This document shows positions 1 through 10,604 of a stretch of DNA of 64,000 bases, piece after piece (the first letter of the stretch is position 1; the number at the start of each line of letters is the position of its first letter). A program made the position numbers and the translations under genes. The stretch covers positions 146,486,001 through 146,550,000 of the forward strand of contig CM077670.1 of the NCBI GenBank assembly GCA_039707655.1. Reading direction: 5' to 3'. Source of the stretch: Elymus sibiricus (taxonomy: Eukaryota > Streptophyta > Magnoliopsida > Poales > Poaceae). Under the pieces are notes generated by a model that ran no database searches, had not been told where the DNA came from, and saw nothing but the letters and a program-made list of their open reading frames with translations.

Positions 1-170
1 TTCAGACATGTTTTGTAATGCCACATGTTTAGTTTCTATATCATATATGTGAATTATGCAATGCCATCTTTTTTAGCCAGCCATAATATATGTGAAATAT
101 GCAATGCCATCCTGTTTAGCCAGGCATCATATATTTGAATTATATCTTGCCATTCCTTTTTTTATAACAT
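1..170. repeat. Intronic AT-rich minisatellite, block 1
   Basis: Imperfect tandem copies of a unit of roughly 45-50 bp built on 'catcatatatgtgaatta' followed by 'tgccatcctgtttag'. The block lies between CACTA exon-like segments. It continues off the left edge and recurs in block 2. Confidence 0.7.
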
Positions 171-176
171 TTCCAT

Positions 177-437
177 TTGTCGACAATGTCTGTACATTCA
201 ACTACTCTTCCTGTGAATCAGCCATTTGAGTGGGTGATGAAAAAATCTGGAGTGAAAACAAGGTCTTCAGAGCAGACAGTGCTACCTGTCGAAGCAGATC
301 TCTTGCTGGGTCCAGATAGCTCCTTAGAGGAGGATTCAGAGACAAATGACCAGTCCTATTCCCCCACCGAGGTTTATGCTCTAACTTGGCAGGGTTATAC
401 TGCTTGTATCATGCATATGGTGTCTTGCATTGCATAG
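177..437 (+). CDS. CACTA ORF exon fragment (first of a duplicated exon pair)
   Basis: Open for 86 codons from a TTG; the first ATG is at 186. The peptide is Ser/Thr/Glu rich, with NQPFEWVMKKSGVKTRSS near residues 14-31. The same exon type recurs at about 812-1309 with related sequence (QPFE...SSGVKTQSS), so the exon was duplicated inside the transposon gene. I recognise no catalytic domain. It may be a complete exon of a CACTA accessory gene or a remnant. Splice borders are not certain; 'cttggcag|ggtt' near 388-392 could be an acceptor. Confidence 0.4.
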   Translation: MSTMSVHSTTLPVNQPFEWVMKKSGVKTRSSEQTVLPVEADLLLGPDSSLEEDSETNDQSYSPTEVYALTWQGYTACIMHMVSCIA

Positions 438-790
438 TTTAGACATCATATACACAATATTCAACACCATCTGCTTAGTTTAGACATCATATATGTGAAT
501 GCCATCTGCTTAGTATATAAATCACATATGTGAATTATATCATGCCATCATGTTTAATTAGATAACATGTATGTGAATTATGTCATGCGAACCTGTTTAC
601 TAAAGACATCATATAATTATCTCATGCCATCCTTTTTAGTTAGTCATCATATCTTTGAATTATGTCATGCTATACTATTTAGATAGATATCATATATGTG
701 AAATTATGTCATGCTATCCTGTTTAGTTAAACAACATATATGTGAACTATTTCATGCCCTCTTTTTTCCTCACTATCTATTGCATCTGTC
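430..790. repeat. Intronic AT-rich minisatellite, block 2
   Basis: About seven degenerate copies of the same unit of roughly 45-50 bp as at 1-170 (for example 'catatatgtgaattatgtcatgc'), lying directly between the two duplicated exons. The unit probably expanded together with the exon duplication. Confidence 0.7.
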
Positions 791-844
791 TCTCATGCAA
801 GGTATGTACATTCAACTACTTTTCTTATTTATCAGCCATTTGAA

Positions 845-1309
845 TTGGAGGGGGTGATGGCAGTATCTAGCGGAGTAAAAACACAGTCTTCAAATAAAAC
901 AGTGCTACATGTTGATGGAGATAGCACCCCAGTTGTACTTGCACAAGAACCAGCCCTACCACACATAACCCAGACTCTCGCAGATTGTACCCCTACTCCG
1001 ATGGACAGAGAAACAGCTTCACCCAATCTAACCCCAACCCCAGCAGATAGTAACTCAGTTCCAGTTGACACAGCACCATCTCCACCACAGAGCTCCCAAA
1101 CAAGAGCAGTTAGTAAGGCAGCTTCAGTGCCCAAAGCGCCAGGACTACCACAGCGAACCCCAACTCCACCAGTTAGTACACCTATTCTTGTGGACGAAGC
1201 ACAACCAGTCATCCGTAGTTTAGCGTCTATCGCATTTGATGTTGTTAAATCCTATGTGCGTATCTTCCCATCATGGAAATATTATACAGAAGATGAAGGA
1301 AAAAGCTAG
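845..1309 (+). CDS. CACTA ORF exon fragment, Pro/Thr-rich (second exon copy)
   Basis: A 154-codon open stretch. Its first 25 or so residues repeat the exon at 177-437. The middle is low complexity, with reiterated TPTP, TPMD and PADS motifs around residues 40-110. The end (VKSYVRIFPSWKYYTEDEG) is more ordered. Similar Pro/Thr-rich proteins occur in Triticeae CACTA elements. Function is unknown; no catalytic motif is visible. The coding similarity extends upstream of 845 to about 812 (TTTTCTTATTTATCAGCC), so the real exon start is earlier. Confidence 0.4.
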   Translation: MEGVMAVSSGVKTQSSNKTVLHVDGDSTPVVLAQEPALPHITQTLADCTPTPMDRETASPNLTPTPADSNSVPVDTAPSPPQSSQTRAVSKAASVPKAPGLPQRTPTPPVSTPILVDEAQPVIRSLASIAFDVVKSYVRIFPSWKYYTEDEGKS

Positions 1310-1434
1310 TTGCAGGTGTTCCTCCAGGAGTTATGTGTAAGTATTCATGGCAATTACTTTGCTTTGTCCCATACTTTCTACCTCCCTGCTGGTTATAACA
1401 CAACAAATGTTCCCATTTTTCTGTGTAGAGAATG

Positions 1435-1670
1435 AGCGATTTGGAAACGCAGGATGAGGTAACCTGTGCTAATACCTGTGCTATCTTCAAGAATGCTTTG
1501 CGGTAGTATCGGAATTACCTGAAGAAAACGTACTTCACTGGCAAGGAACCTCATCAAATTCCCTTACTTTCTCCGGAGACACATTTACGGGACGATGACT
1601 GGGAACGCCTTGTTCTGTATTGGTCCAGACCCAAGAATCTGATAGGGTCTATGAGATCATATTTCATTTT
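1435..1670 (+). pseudogene. Transposase_24-like (Ptta/En/Spm) coding remnant
   Basis: Reading the frame of 1501-1503 gives ...IFKNALR, then TAG at 1504-1506, then YRNYLKKTYFTGK and DDDWERLVLYWSRPKN. The 'W..LV..W' pattern after a K/Y-rich stretch is typical of the plant Ptta/En/Spm transposase-associated domain of CACTA elements (PF03004, from memory). The in-frame stop makes this copy a pseudogene. The nearby short segments at 1832-1861 and 1938-1965 may be further small exons, but I cannot prove their borders. Confidence 0.5.
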
Positions 1671-2303
1671 GAAGTACTATATGCCTGCATCTTACTATAC
1701 TCACTTCTTGTAGAACAAGTTCTTAAACCTGAATAACAACAGTTCTTAGGTAAGATTCCATAGCTATGGTGCATACTGCTTTGCTCTTGTATCACTGTAT
1801 TTACTCATACCAACTAATTTTTAAATTGAAGGATCCAATCGAAACTCCAATGGCACAACAGGTATGTTTAAACAAGTTTCTTTAACTGGTTTGCCCTTCT
1901 AAATTGCTCTATGTTGATTTCAATTTCAATTGTGTAGACAGTTCTCTTCTCATATCATGCACATTACTAGCATCAAAACAGAGCCAATAGTGTTGTTAGT
2001 TGTACATGTATACCCGTGGTACCCATCTGAAATCTTGTGGTGCCGTGTAGTTTCCCACACTTATATTCTTTCAATGCTACTTTGTCTTGAACTGATATGA
2101 TTTCAACTGTGTCTCTATTTTGATTTGGCAAGACAATGCAGTGACCATAGCACATAGATATATGTTTGTTTGATGCTTTTATAATGTGCTACTTTGCAAT
2201 AGAAGACTTGATAGTTTAATCTTGTCCACCTTACTATTGAATTGGTTCACCAAAATGAGTTTCATATACTACATGCTAAACCTGTTATGTGTCTGCTTGT
2301 TTC

Positions 2304-2522
2304 TTCTTTTAGAATGCTGACAGAATATTGGAGAAGAGTACCACATTAAGCAATGGTAAAGGAAGTAATGCAGATAAGGTTGAAGATAGTGAGACAGCCT
2401 TGTTGGTCTCCCACAAAGCTGATAAAACAGATAAGGAAAACTATCTTGAAGACAGTGAGACAACCCCAAAGTCCTGTCTTGATGTAGTGTTCGAGTTACT
2501 GCCACTACCGCTGGCACAAACT
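2304..2522 (+). pseudogene. CACTA ORF exon cut by the Athila insertion (5' half)
   Basis: Open from about 2328 and continuous to 2522. The peptide contains a repeated acidic motif (VEDSETALL and LEDSETTPK). Coding stops exactly at the Athila boundary, whose target duplication is AAACT (2518-2522) on the left and AAGCT (23318-23322) on the right. The other half continues at 23323. Similar in character to the upstream CACTA exons; function unknown. Confidence 0.5.
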
Positions 2523-3745
2523 TGATGACCCACAAGTATAGGGGATCAATCGTAGTCCTTTCGATAAGTAAGAGTGTCGAACCCAACGAGGAGCAGAAGG
2601 AAATGACAAGCGGTTTTCAGCAAGGTATTTTCTGCAAGCACTGAAATTATCGGTAACGAGTAGTTTGATAGCAAGATAATTTGTAACAAGTGACAAGTAG
2701 CAATAGTAACAAAGAGTGCAGCAAGTTGGCCCAATCCTTTTAATAGCAAAGGACAAGCCGGAACGATCTCTTACAGTAAGTAAAGCGTTCTCGAGGACAC
2801 ATGGGAATTTCATCTAGTCACTTTCATCATGTTTGTTTGATTCGCGTTCGCTACTTTGATAATTTGATATGTGGGTGGACCGGTGCTTGGGTGTTGTTCT
2901 TACTTGAACAAGCCTCCCACTTATGATTACCCCCTCTCGCAAGCATCCGCAACTATGAAAGAAGAATTAAGATAACTCTAACCATAGCATTAAACATATG
3001 GATCCAAATCAGCCCCTTACGGAATAGCGCATAAACTAGGGTTTAAGATTCTGTCACTCTAGCAACCCATCATCTAATTACTACTCCACAATGCATTCCC
3101 TTAGGCCCAAAGATGGTGAAGTGTCATGTAGTCGACGTTCACATGACACCACTAAGAGAATCAACAACATACATATCATCAAAATATCGAACGAATACCA
3201 AATTCACATGATTACTTATGACAAGACTTCTCCCATGTCCTCAAGAACAAAAGTAACTACTCACAAATCATATTCATGTCCAAGATCAGAGAGGTGTTGA
3301 ATAGCATAATAGATCTGAACATATAATATTCCACCAAATAAACCAACTAGCATCAACTACGAGATGTAATCAACACTACTAGCAACCCACAGGTACCAAT
3401 CTGAGGTTTTGAGACAAAGATTAAATACAAGAGATGAACTAGGGTTTGAGATGAGATGGTGCTGGTGAAGATGTTGATGAAGATTAGTCCTCCCACAATG
3501 AGAGGATCGCTGGTGATGTCAGTGGCGATGATTTCCCCCTCCCGGAGGGAAGTATCCCCGGTAGAATCTCTCCGCCGGAGAGCAAAAGTGCTCCTGCCCA
3601 AGTTCCGCCTTGAGACGGCGACACACCATCCTGAAAGTCTTCTCTATATTTTTTCTAGGGCAAATGCACTTATATACCAGAAAATGGGGGCCAGAGGCTG
3701 GCCAGGGGCCCCACGAGGTACGAGGGCGCACCTGGGGGGTGAGGG

Positions 3746-4226
3746 TGTCCCGGACTAGGGGGTACTTGGGCTGCCGGCCTATCTCTCGTAGGCCGGGCTG
3801 GTGGGCCGCTCTCTACTCGTCGATGGAAGGCCGGATTGTGGGCGACCCCGTGTATCAGAAGGAAACCTCCGAAGACTTGGCGTCTCCTCCAAGGAATAAT
3901 TGGTGTGGCCGGCATGTTTATCCCCTGATGGTAACCGACCATATGTAACCCTAGGACCCTCTGGTGTCTATATAAACCAGAAGGTTTAGTTCGTAGAGGA
4001 TCATCATATCCATTGCCTAGGGTTTAGCCCATCCGATCTCAAGGTAGATCAACTCTGTAACCTTCATACAATCGCATCAATACAATCTAGTAGGACGTAG
4101 GGTATTACCTCTTCGAGAGGTCCTGAACCTGGGTAAATCGTCGTCTCTACGTTCTCTGTTACCCATTGATTCCTAGACCCACAGTTCGGATCCCCTACCC
4201 GAGATCTGCCGGTTTTGGTACCGACA
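3746..4226 (+). repeat. Tat 5' LTR
   Basis: TGTCCCGGACTAGGGGG to TACCGACA. A TATA box (TATATAAA) is at 3969-3976. Downstream of the LTR the sequence 'TTGGTGCTTTCATTGAGAG' occupies the PBS position; it is not the common TGGCGCC or TGGTATC type. Confidence 0.85.
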
Positions 4227-4270
4227 TTGGTGCTTTCATTGAGAGTTCCGCCGTGGGTCATCAAGGATCA

Positions 4271-5628
4271 ATGGCTCGCCTAATCATCAGCAACAGCGCT
4301 AGCCGCAGGGACACTTTCATTCCTGGCCAGCTCTTCGCATTCGGCAGCGTCATGCTACATGCCGATCCGGCCGGTCGCCTTGGCCGGGTCGACAGCTTCA
4401 CCCCCGACTAGGAGATCAGGTTCGGAAACTTAGAGTTCGTCACCGACTCCCGAGGAGATCTTATCCTCACGGGGTCCTCAGCCTCGCCTAAAGGACCCAC
4501 AAATCCTGAAGCACCGACTTCGAGTACGGCCAATCCCACTACCGAGACGGCCGCCACTGCGGATCCAGCCTCGAGCCCGGACCTAATCTCCGCGCTCGGC
4601 TGCCGAAGATCAGCCTCGGCCAAACATGACTGCGGGGCGAATTCAGACGCCCCTGTCACGGCCATACTATGGGTTGACCCCGTAAACTGCCAGAGCTTGG
4701 AGCCGACGGATCTCTCATTATTAAACGGGATACTAGATCGTATCCAGGCCTTAGGAATCACCGATGGCCAGTCCTTGGTCTACGATCAGATCGGGCTTAA
4801 AACCGATAACAGGGAAATTCACGCCCCTCCCACCACCCACTTGGTCGCCACTATGAAGGCCCCACGGAGGGCTCGCCCCTTCCCCCAGAACCGAAAGCGC
4901 ATGGGGTGCAAGTTTTTGACCAGCAGGCTTCATCCTCCAACTCGGCAGCCGAACTCCGCTCCGGAGAGGGTTTAGAGCCGAAGTCTGGTTCAGCACGCAA
5001 TTCCGGGTCCACGCACCCGCGCCTGGCCAACTATTCAGAGCTTGGCGCATCGGATTCCATGTCAATCCAGGACGCAGCCGCCAAAACCCTGGACTCACAC
5101 TCCGCTGGGATCAATTTTTTTATCCCGCCCACCCCCCACATCGAGTACTGTCCAAATAACTCAGGACGGCCCGACATATGGGACCTAATGTATGTAAAGC
5201 AACAGCCCGGAGAGACAGTTCGGCACTTCTGGGCCAGATTCCTTATCGTCAAAAACAAGATGACGGACGGCTGCAACAAGGAAATTCTGGAGATCTTCCG
5301 ACAGAACTGCCGAGACGAGGGCGTCTTAAACGCCCTCGCCTGCCGCCACATCCAAAATTTCTCTGATTTATCGGATCTGGTGTCCAAATACTGCGCCATG
5401 GAGTATGCTTGGCAGGCTCAGCTCGAGCAAACGGAGTCAATCCGTACAAAGGAACCAAACCGAGCTCGGGCAAAACGCGCACACCCTCGCCGGACACCCC
5501 AATACGAGCCATCCGAGAAAAGGATGAAACCCCTGACAAGATCCAGAACGGTCCTTGATGAACTACTGGATAAACCATGCCCCATACACTCCGTCCTCCC
5601 CAACACAAACCCAACCCACATCCTTTGA
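4271..5628 (+). pseudogene. Tat gag
   Basis: An ATG at 4271 (MARLIISNSASRRDTF) follows the 5' LTR but meets TAG at 4409-4411. The clearest Gag homology is in the frame 4906-5628, with the retrotransposon-gag core around YVKQQPGETVRHFWARF, VKNKMTDGCNKE and LVSKYCAMEYAWQAQLEQ. The gene would encode the capsid-like protein. Several stops and frame changes between 4409 and 5660 make it non-functional. Confidence 0.7.
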
Positions 5629-5637
5629 GCTTGCTGG

Positions 5638-8600
5638 GTGGTCAGGCAAGTCACCAAGAGCGGCGAAGTCATCCTCGGAGGCCCGTACTCAAATAAATGT
5701 CCAGCAACGCCCTTTGATGACGACGCCGAGATCCTAACAATCTACGAGACGTATTCCTCGAAGAATCAGAGGAAGAGAGCCCTTCGAGAGCTCGCTCAAA
5801 TTCACCATGTGGCAGCGACAGACTCATGGACAGACACACCAATCACTTTCAGTGAAGAATCAGAGGAAGAGGTCCCACCCTACTTGAGCTGCTACCGCCC
5901 TTGTCCTTGATCCCATAGTGGATGGATTCCGACTCCAAAAGGTGTTAATGGACGGCGGTAGCGGGCTAAACCTCATTTACGAGGACACCTTGGACAAAAT
6001 GCAGTTTGATAGATCCCGCATCGAGCAAAGTCACACCACCTTTCGAGGGATCATCCCCGGAAAGGAGGCGCGTTGTAGTGGCCGAGTTGCTCTTGATGTG
6101 GTCTTCGGAACTCCTGAGAACTACCGATCCGAAGAACTACTTTTCCACATCGTGCCCTTTTCCAGTGGCTACCATGCCATATTAGGGCGCGATGCCTTCG
6201 CACGATTCCATGCCGTCCCATACTACGGGTACATGAAGCTTAAAATGCCCGGGCCAAATGGCGTGATCACAGTAATAAGTGATCCGGACAGAGCTCTTTG
6301 GGCCGAGAACAAAACAGCATCCCTCGCCCTCGAAGCGTTGTCCGAAGCCCTCGCAGCTGAAGAACTGACCGCGCTCCGCTCAACAGTGGATAAGGACGAC
6401 ATAATCCTCGACAAAAGGCCCAAATCCACGTTCTTCAAACCAGCGGATGAAATCATCAAATTCCAAGTGCACCCAACAGATCCCAACAAGACGGCGTCCA
6501 TTGGAGCTCAGCTGGACCACATGGTCGATGAAGATCTGCGCAAATTTTGCGGGCAAACTGGGATATCTTCGCCTGGCACCCGTCAGACATGCCAGGGATC
6601 CCGCGTAGATTAGCCGAGCACAGCTTGAACATAATTAAGGGTTTCAAGCCAGTCAAATAGACTCTACGTCGGTTTTCCGAACCCAAGCGTCAAGCTATGG
6701 GCGAGGAACTGGCAAAGTTACTCGAAGCCGGATTCATCCGGGACATCAAACATCCCGAGTGGTTGGCCAATCTGGTCATGGTACCAAAAGAAGGATAAGT
6801 CCTGGCGGTTGTGTGTCAATTTCAAGGATTTAAACAAGGCATGCCCCAAGGATCCTTTCCCCTTGCCCCGCAAAGACCAGATCATAGACGCCACTGCCGG
6901 GCATGACTCACTGTGTTTCCTCGACGCTTACTCCGGATACCATCAAATTAAAATGAAGGAGTCCGACCAAGCGGCCACTGCATTCATCACTCCTTATGGA
7001 CCATTCTATTTCAACACAATGCCCTTCGGATTAAAGAACACAGGGGCTACATACCAGCGCATGATTCAAGCATGTTTGGAAAAACAAATCGGCAAAACAG
7101 TCGAAGCATATGTGGACGACGTGGTTGTCAAAACCAAACACGTCAGCCAGCTGGTGGACGATCTCCAGCAAACCTTTGATAGTCTTTGGACTTTCGATGT
7201 ACGGCTCAATCCAGAAAAGTGTGTCTTCGGAGTGCCGGCCGGTAAGCTGCTCGGATTCATCGTTTCCCATAGAGGAATAGAAGCCAGCCTAGCGAAAATA
7301 CGGGCACTGTCCGAGCTGGCGATCCCCACTGAGCTCAAACACGTCCAGAAACTGGTCGGCTGTGTTGCAGCCCTAAGCCGCTTCATCTCACACCTCGGAG
7401 AAAAGGCCTTACCGCTATATAAATTGCTCAAACGGACGAAGAACTTCAAGTGGATCAGTGAAGCGGCGGAAGCACTCGAAGAAATAAAAACTCTACTGGC
7501 CAGCAACCCGATCTTGACAGCACCCAGTCCGGGCGAGCCAATGTTGCTATATATCTCGGCCACGAATCAGGTGGTCAGCGCGGTTCTCGTCGTCGAATGA
7601 GAGACAGAGGGTCACAAGCTCCAGGTGCAGAAACCTGTGTACTACGTATCCGAAGTGCTCACCCCGTGTAAAACGAGGTACCCGCATTATCAGAAGATCG
7701 CCTACGCAGTTTTCATGGCATCTCGAAAGCTCCGCCATTATTTCCAGGAGTGCTCGGTTACGGTGGCATCCGAAGTACCACTGAATGACATAATCAACAA
7801 TCGAGACGCCACCGGCCGTATAGCCAAATGGGCTATAGAACTTCTCCCCTTCGAAATCATATATCGACCACGCCGAGCTATTAAATCTCAGGTTTTGGCT
7901 GATTTCGTTGTGGAATGGACGGAGGCCGAACTCCCTAGGGAGTATAGTACATACTCGCATTGGACGATGTACTTCGACGGCTCCAAAATGCTCGCCGGGC
8001 TGGGGGCTGGAGTGGTCCTCACATCCCCCACTGGCGATAATATTCGGTACATACTCCAGATCATGTACACCGACTCCAACAATGCAGCCGAATACGAAGC
8101 CTTGTTGCATGGACTTCGGATTGTGGTGTCAATGGGCATACAGCGGCTCGAGGTACGGGAAGATTCTAATCTCGCCATCTCTCAAGTCAACGGCGAATTC
8201 GACGCAAGAGACCCAAAAATGACAGCATACCGCAACGCCGTCCTAAAAATCTCCGCCCGTTTCGAAGGACTGGAGTTTCACCATATACCTAGAGACAGCA
8301 ATCAAGCTGCCGACATTCTTGCTCGAATGGGCACCAAGCGCGACCATGTCCCTGAGAACACCTTTTTGGAATGACTCTTCAAGCCGTCCGTGGTATGGCA
8401 GGAGGATGCCCAGGGCTCGGAAACCAATACCTCAGGAGAACTCGTCCCTCCGCCTATCGACCCAGACGAAGGAATTATCGGGGGCTCGGCCGTCGTAATG
8501 ACGTCTTCGGCTCAAGAAGTCATGGCGGTAATTGCGTCATGGACCGAGCCTTTCCTCGCCTACCTCCTCCGTCAAGAACTACTAGATGACCAGACTGAGG

Positions 8601-9773
8601 CAAGGCGTATCATTCGACGATCTAAAGCCTATAAAGTCCACGAGGGAGAACTATATAAGAAAAGCACTACTGGCGTCCTCCAAAGATGTATATCCGAAGA
8701 GGAGGGAAGGCAGCTCCTGGCCGAGATTCACGCTGGCGTGGGCAGTCACCACGCGGCAGCTCGGGCCCTGGTCAGCAAGGCTTTCCGAGCAGGGTTCTTT
8801 TGGCCCACTGCCCGAACAGACACCCACACATTGGTCCAACATTGCGTTGGATGCCAGCTCTTTGCAAATCAGAGCCATATGCCCCCCCACGGCCCTTCGG
8901 ACGATACCGATCACTCGGCCTTTCGCGGTCTGGGGGCTGGACATGGTTGGACCACTTAAAGGGGGGACCAAGAAAAAGAAATATCTACTCGTCATGGTAG
9001 ACAAATTTACTAAATGGATTGAGGCAAAACCGGTAACTTCCGCCAAGTCTAAACCGGTCATCGATTTTATATCCGGTGTCGTGCACCGTTATGGCGTCCC
9101 CCATAGCATAATAACGGACAATGGATCCAATTTTACCGCCCAGGAAGTTAAAGACTGGTGCGCTAATTTGGGCATTAAGCTCGACTATGCCTCAGTATAT
9201 CACCCACGGTCTAATGGACAGGTCGAGAAAGCTAATGGACTGATTTTGAGCGGCATCAAGCCCCGTTTGGTCCGATCTCTAAAAGAATCTGACTGCCATT
9301 AGGTCGAGGAGCTCGACTCCGTGTTGTGGGGCATGCGCACCACTCCTAATCGATCCACGGGCTACACACCGTTCTTCATGGTGTATGGGGCAGAAGTCGT
9401 CCTCCCCAGTGATCTTATTCACGACGCACCTCGGGTACGTATGTATGAAGAAAAGGAGGCCGAGCTGGATCGACAAGATAACCTAGACGCCTTGGAGGGC
9501 GAGCGCGACATAGCTCGGGCTCGTTCTGCTTTTTATCAGCAGCAGGCCAGACGTTATCAGAGCAGGGAAGTACGTGCAAAGGCCTACAACGTTGGCGATC
9601 TAGTCCTGCGCCTTCCGGAGAAGCAAAAGCATAAGTTGTCGCCCAAATGGGAGGGGCCCTTCATAATCGATCAAGTACTCGCGGGCGGAGCATATCGTCT
9701 CCGCGACCCAAAGGACGGCCGCCTCGAACCAAACCCATGGAACGCAGCTCGGCTACGACGTTTCTACGGCTAA
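5638..9773 (+). pseudogene. Tat pol: protease, RT, two RNase H domains, integrase
   Basis: Pieces in different frames show the full order. Protease lies at about 5918-6300 (VLMDGGSGLNLIYEDTL, a D-G-G-S variant). RT lies at about 6640-7500, with MCVNFKDLNKACPKD, LDAYSGYHQI and AYVDDVVVKTK for the catalytic DD. A degenerate Gypsy RNase H lies at about 7530-7900 (YYVSEVLTPCKTRYPHYQK). A second, archaeal-type RNase H lies at about 7960-8370 (YFDGSKMLAGLGAGVVL, NNAAEYEALLHGL, HHIPRDSNQAADILARMG). Integrase lies at about 8640-9773 (HHCC zinc region; core WGLDMVGPLKGG, ITDNGSNF, YHPRSNGQVEKANG). Disruptions include a frame change after 6613, TGA near 7600, TGA near 8374, a frameshift near 8900 and TAG at 9300-9302. 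The C-terminus (KWEGPFIIDQV) is intact. Confidence 0.85.
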
Positions 9774-10604
9774 CTCCGCGACCTTACCTTGTTCGGTTTA
9801 TCCTTCTAGGATTTATATTTTTCTAGTCAATAGTCTCTCCCGGGTTGTGTTCGGATACGCCGAACTACGTTAAGTTTTTCTTCGGCAAACATCTTTGAAT
9901 GTACCACACGCTGTTACCTGGGGGCTTCTTTTACGGAGCCAGTCATATTTTATTTATGCATCCATCCATCTTTTATGAGTTTGCAACCTTCCTGCATCGT
10001 TTTAAAGCCACTATATGCATCAATTTGACTTAAGATTTGGCCAAGCTGGGTTGCCTCGCTCCTGTGTTTACCCCCTACGTTCCCGATTGTTCGGCTAGGG
10101 AGTAAAGGGAGCACCTCTGTGATTGTTACGTACGGATTTCCCGGGTACGTACCTTAGACGGGTGAAGCCAAAAGCTAGCGTTCCTAAGAACACAGTTGGT
10201 CGGCCACGGGGGAAGTGAAAATAATTGGTAACTCTCACCAAGTTTCCGGGGTATTTTCCCGAAGTAACCATCCCCGTCTACTTTGGGTATTTGGTTATCC
10301 ATACATGGCTAACGTGGTAACCCAAAGAAAGGGACCCATAGAGGAACTATTTTCGTCGGAAGATGTTTCTTACGTTAAACAGTAATATAACATAACTCCC
10401 CGAGCACGTTTTTGTCTGTTTGCACCAAATGGCCGGATTACCTAGTTCTCCGAAGTGTTTTCCGATGTTTTTGGATCACATAGTAGGAAACACTCCTCGG
10501 CTCCTGGTCGAGGAGGCGGAAGCCGATGGCTGGTTAAGACAACGTTTTACGCACAGTTTGGAGACTATTTGATGTAAAGTACATAGATACATAGAATCAA
10601 ACTG
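9774..10604 (+). other. Tat spacer between pol and the antisense gene
   Basis: About 830 bp downstream of the integrase stop. I see no convincing ORF. It would form the 3' untranslated part of the sense transcript and holds the region where sense and antisense transcription units meet tail to tail. Confidence 0.5.

Noticed and set aside
1..2522. The exon-like segments as a normal host gene
   Set aside because: They join to a CACTA terminus at 25112 and include a Ptta/En/Spm-type remnant with a stop, so transposon origin is more likely.
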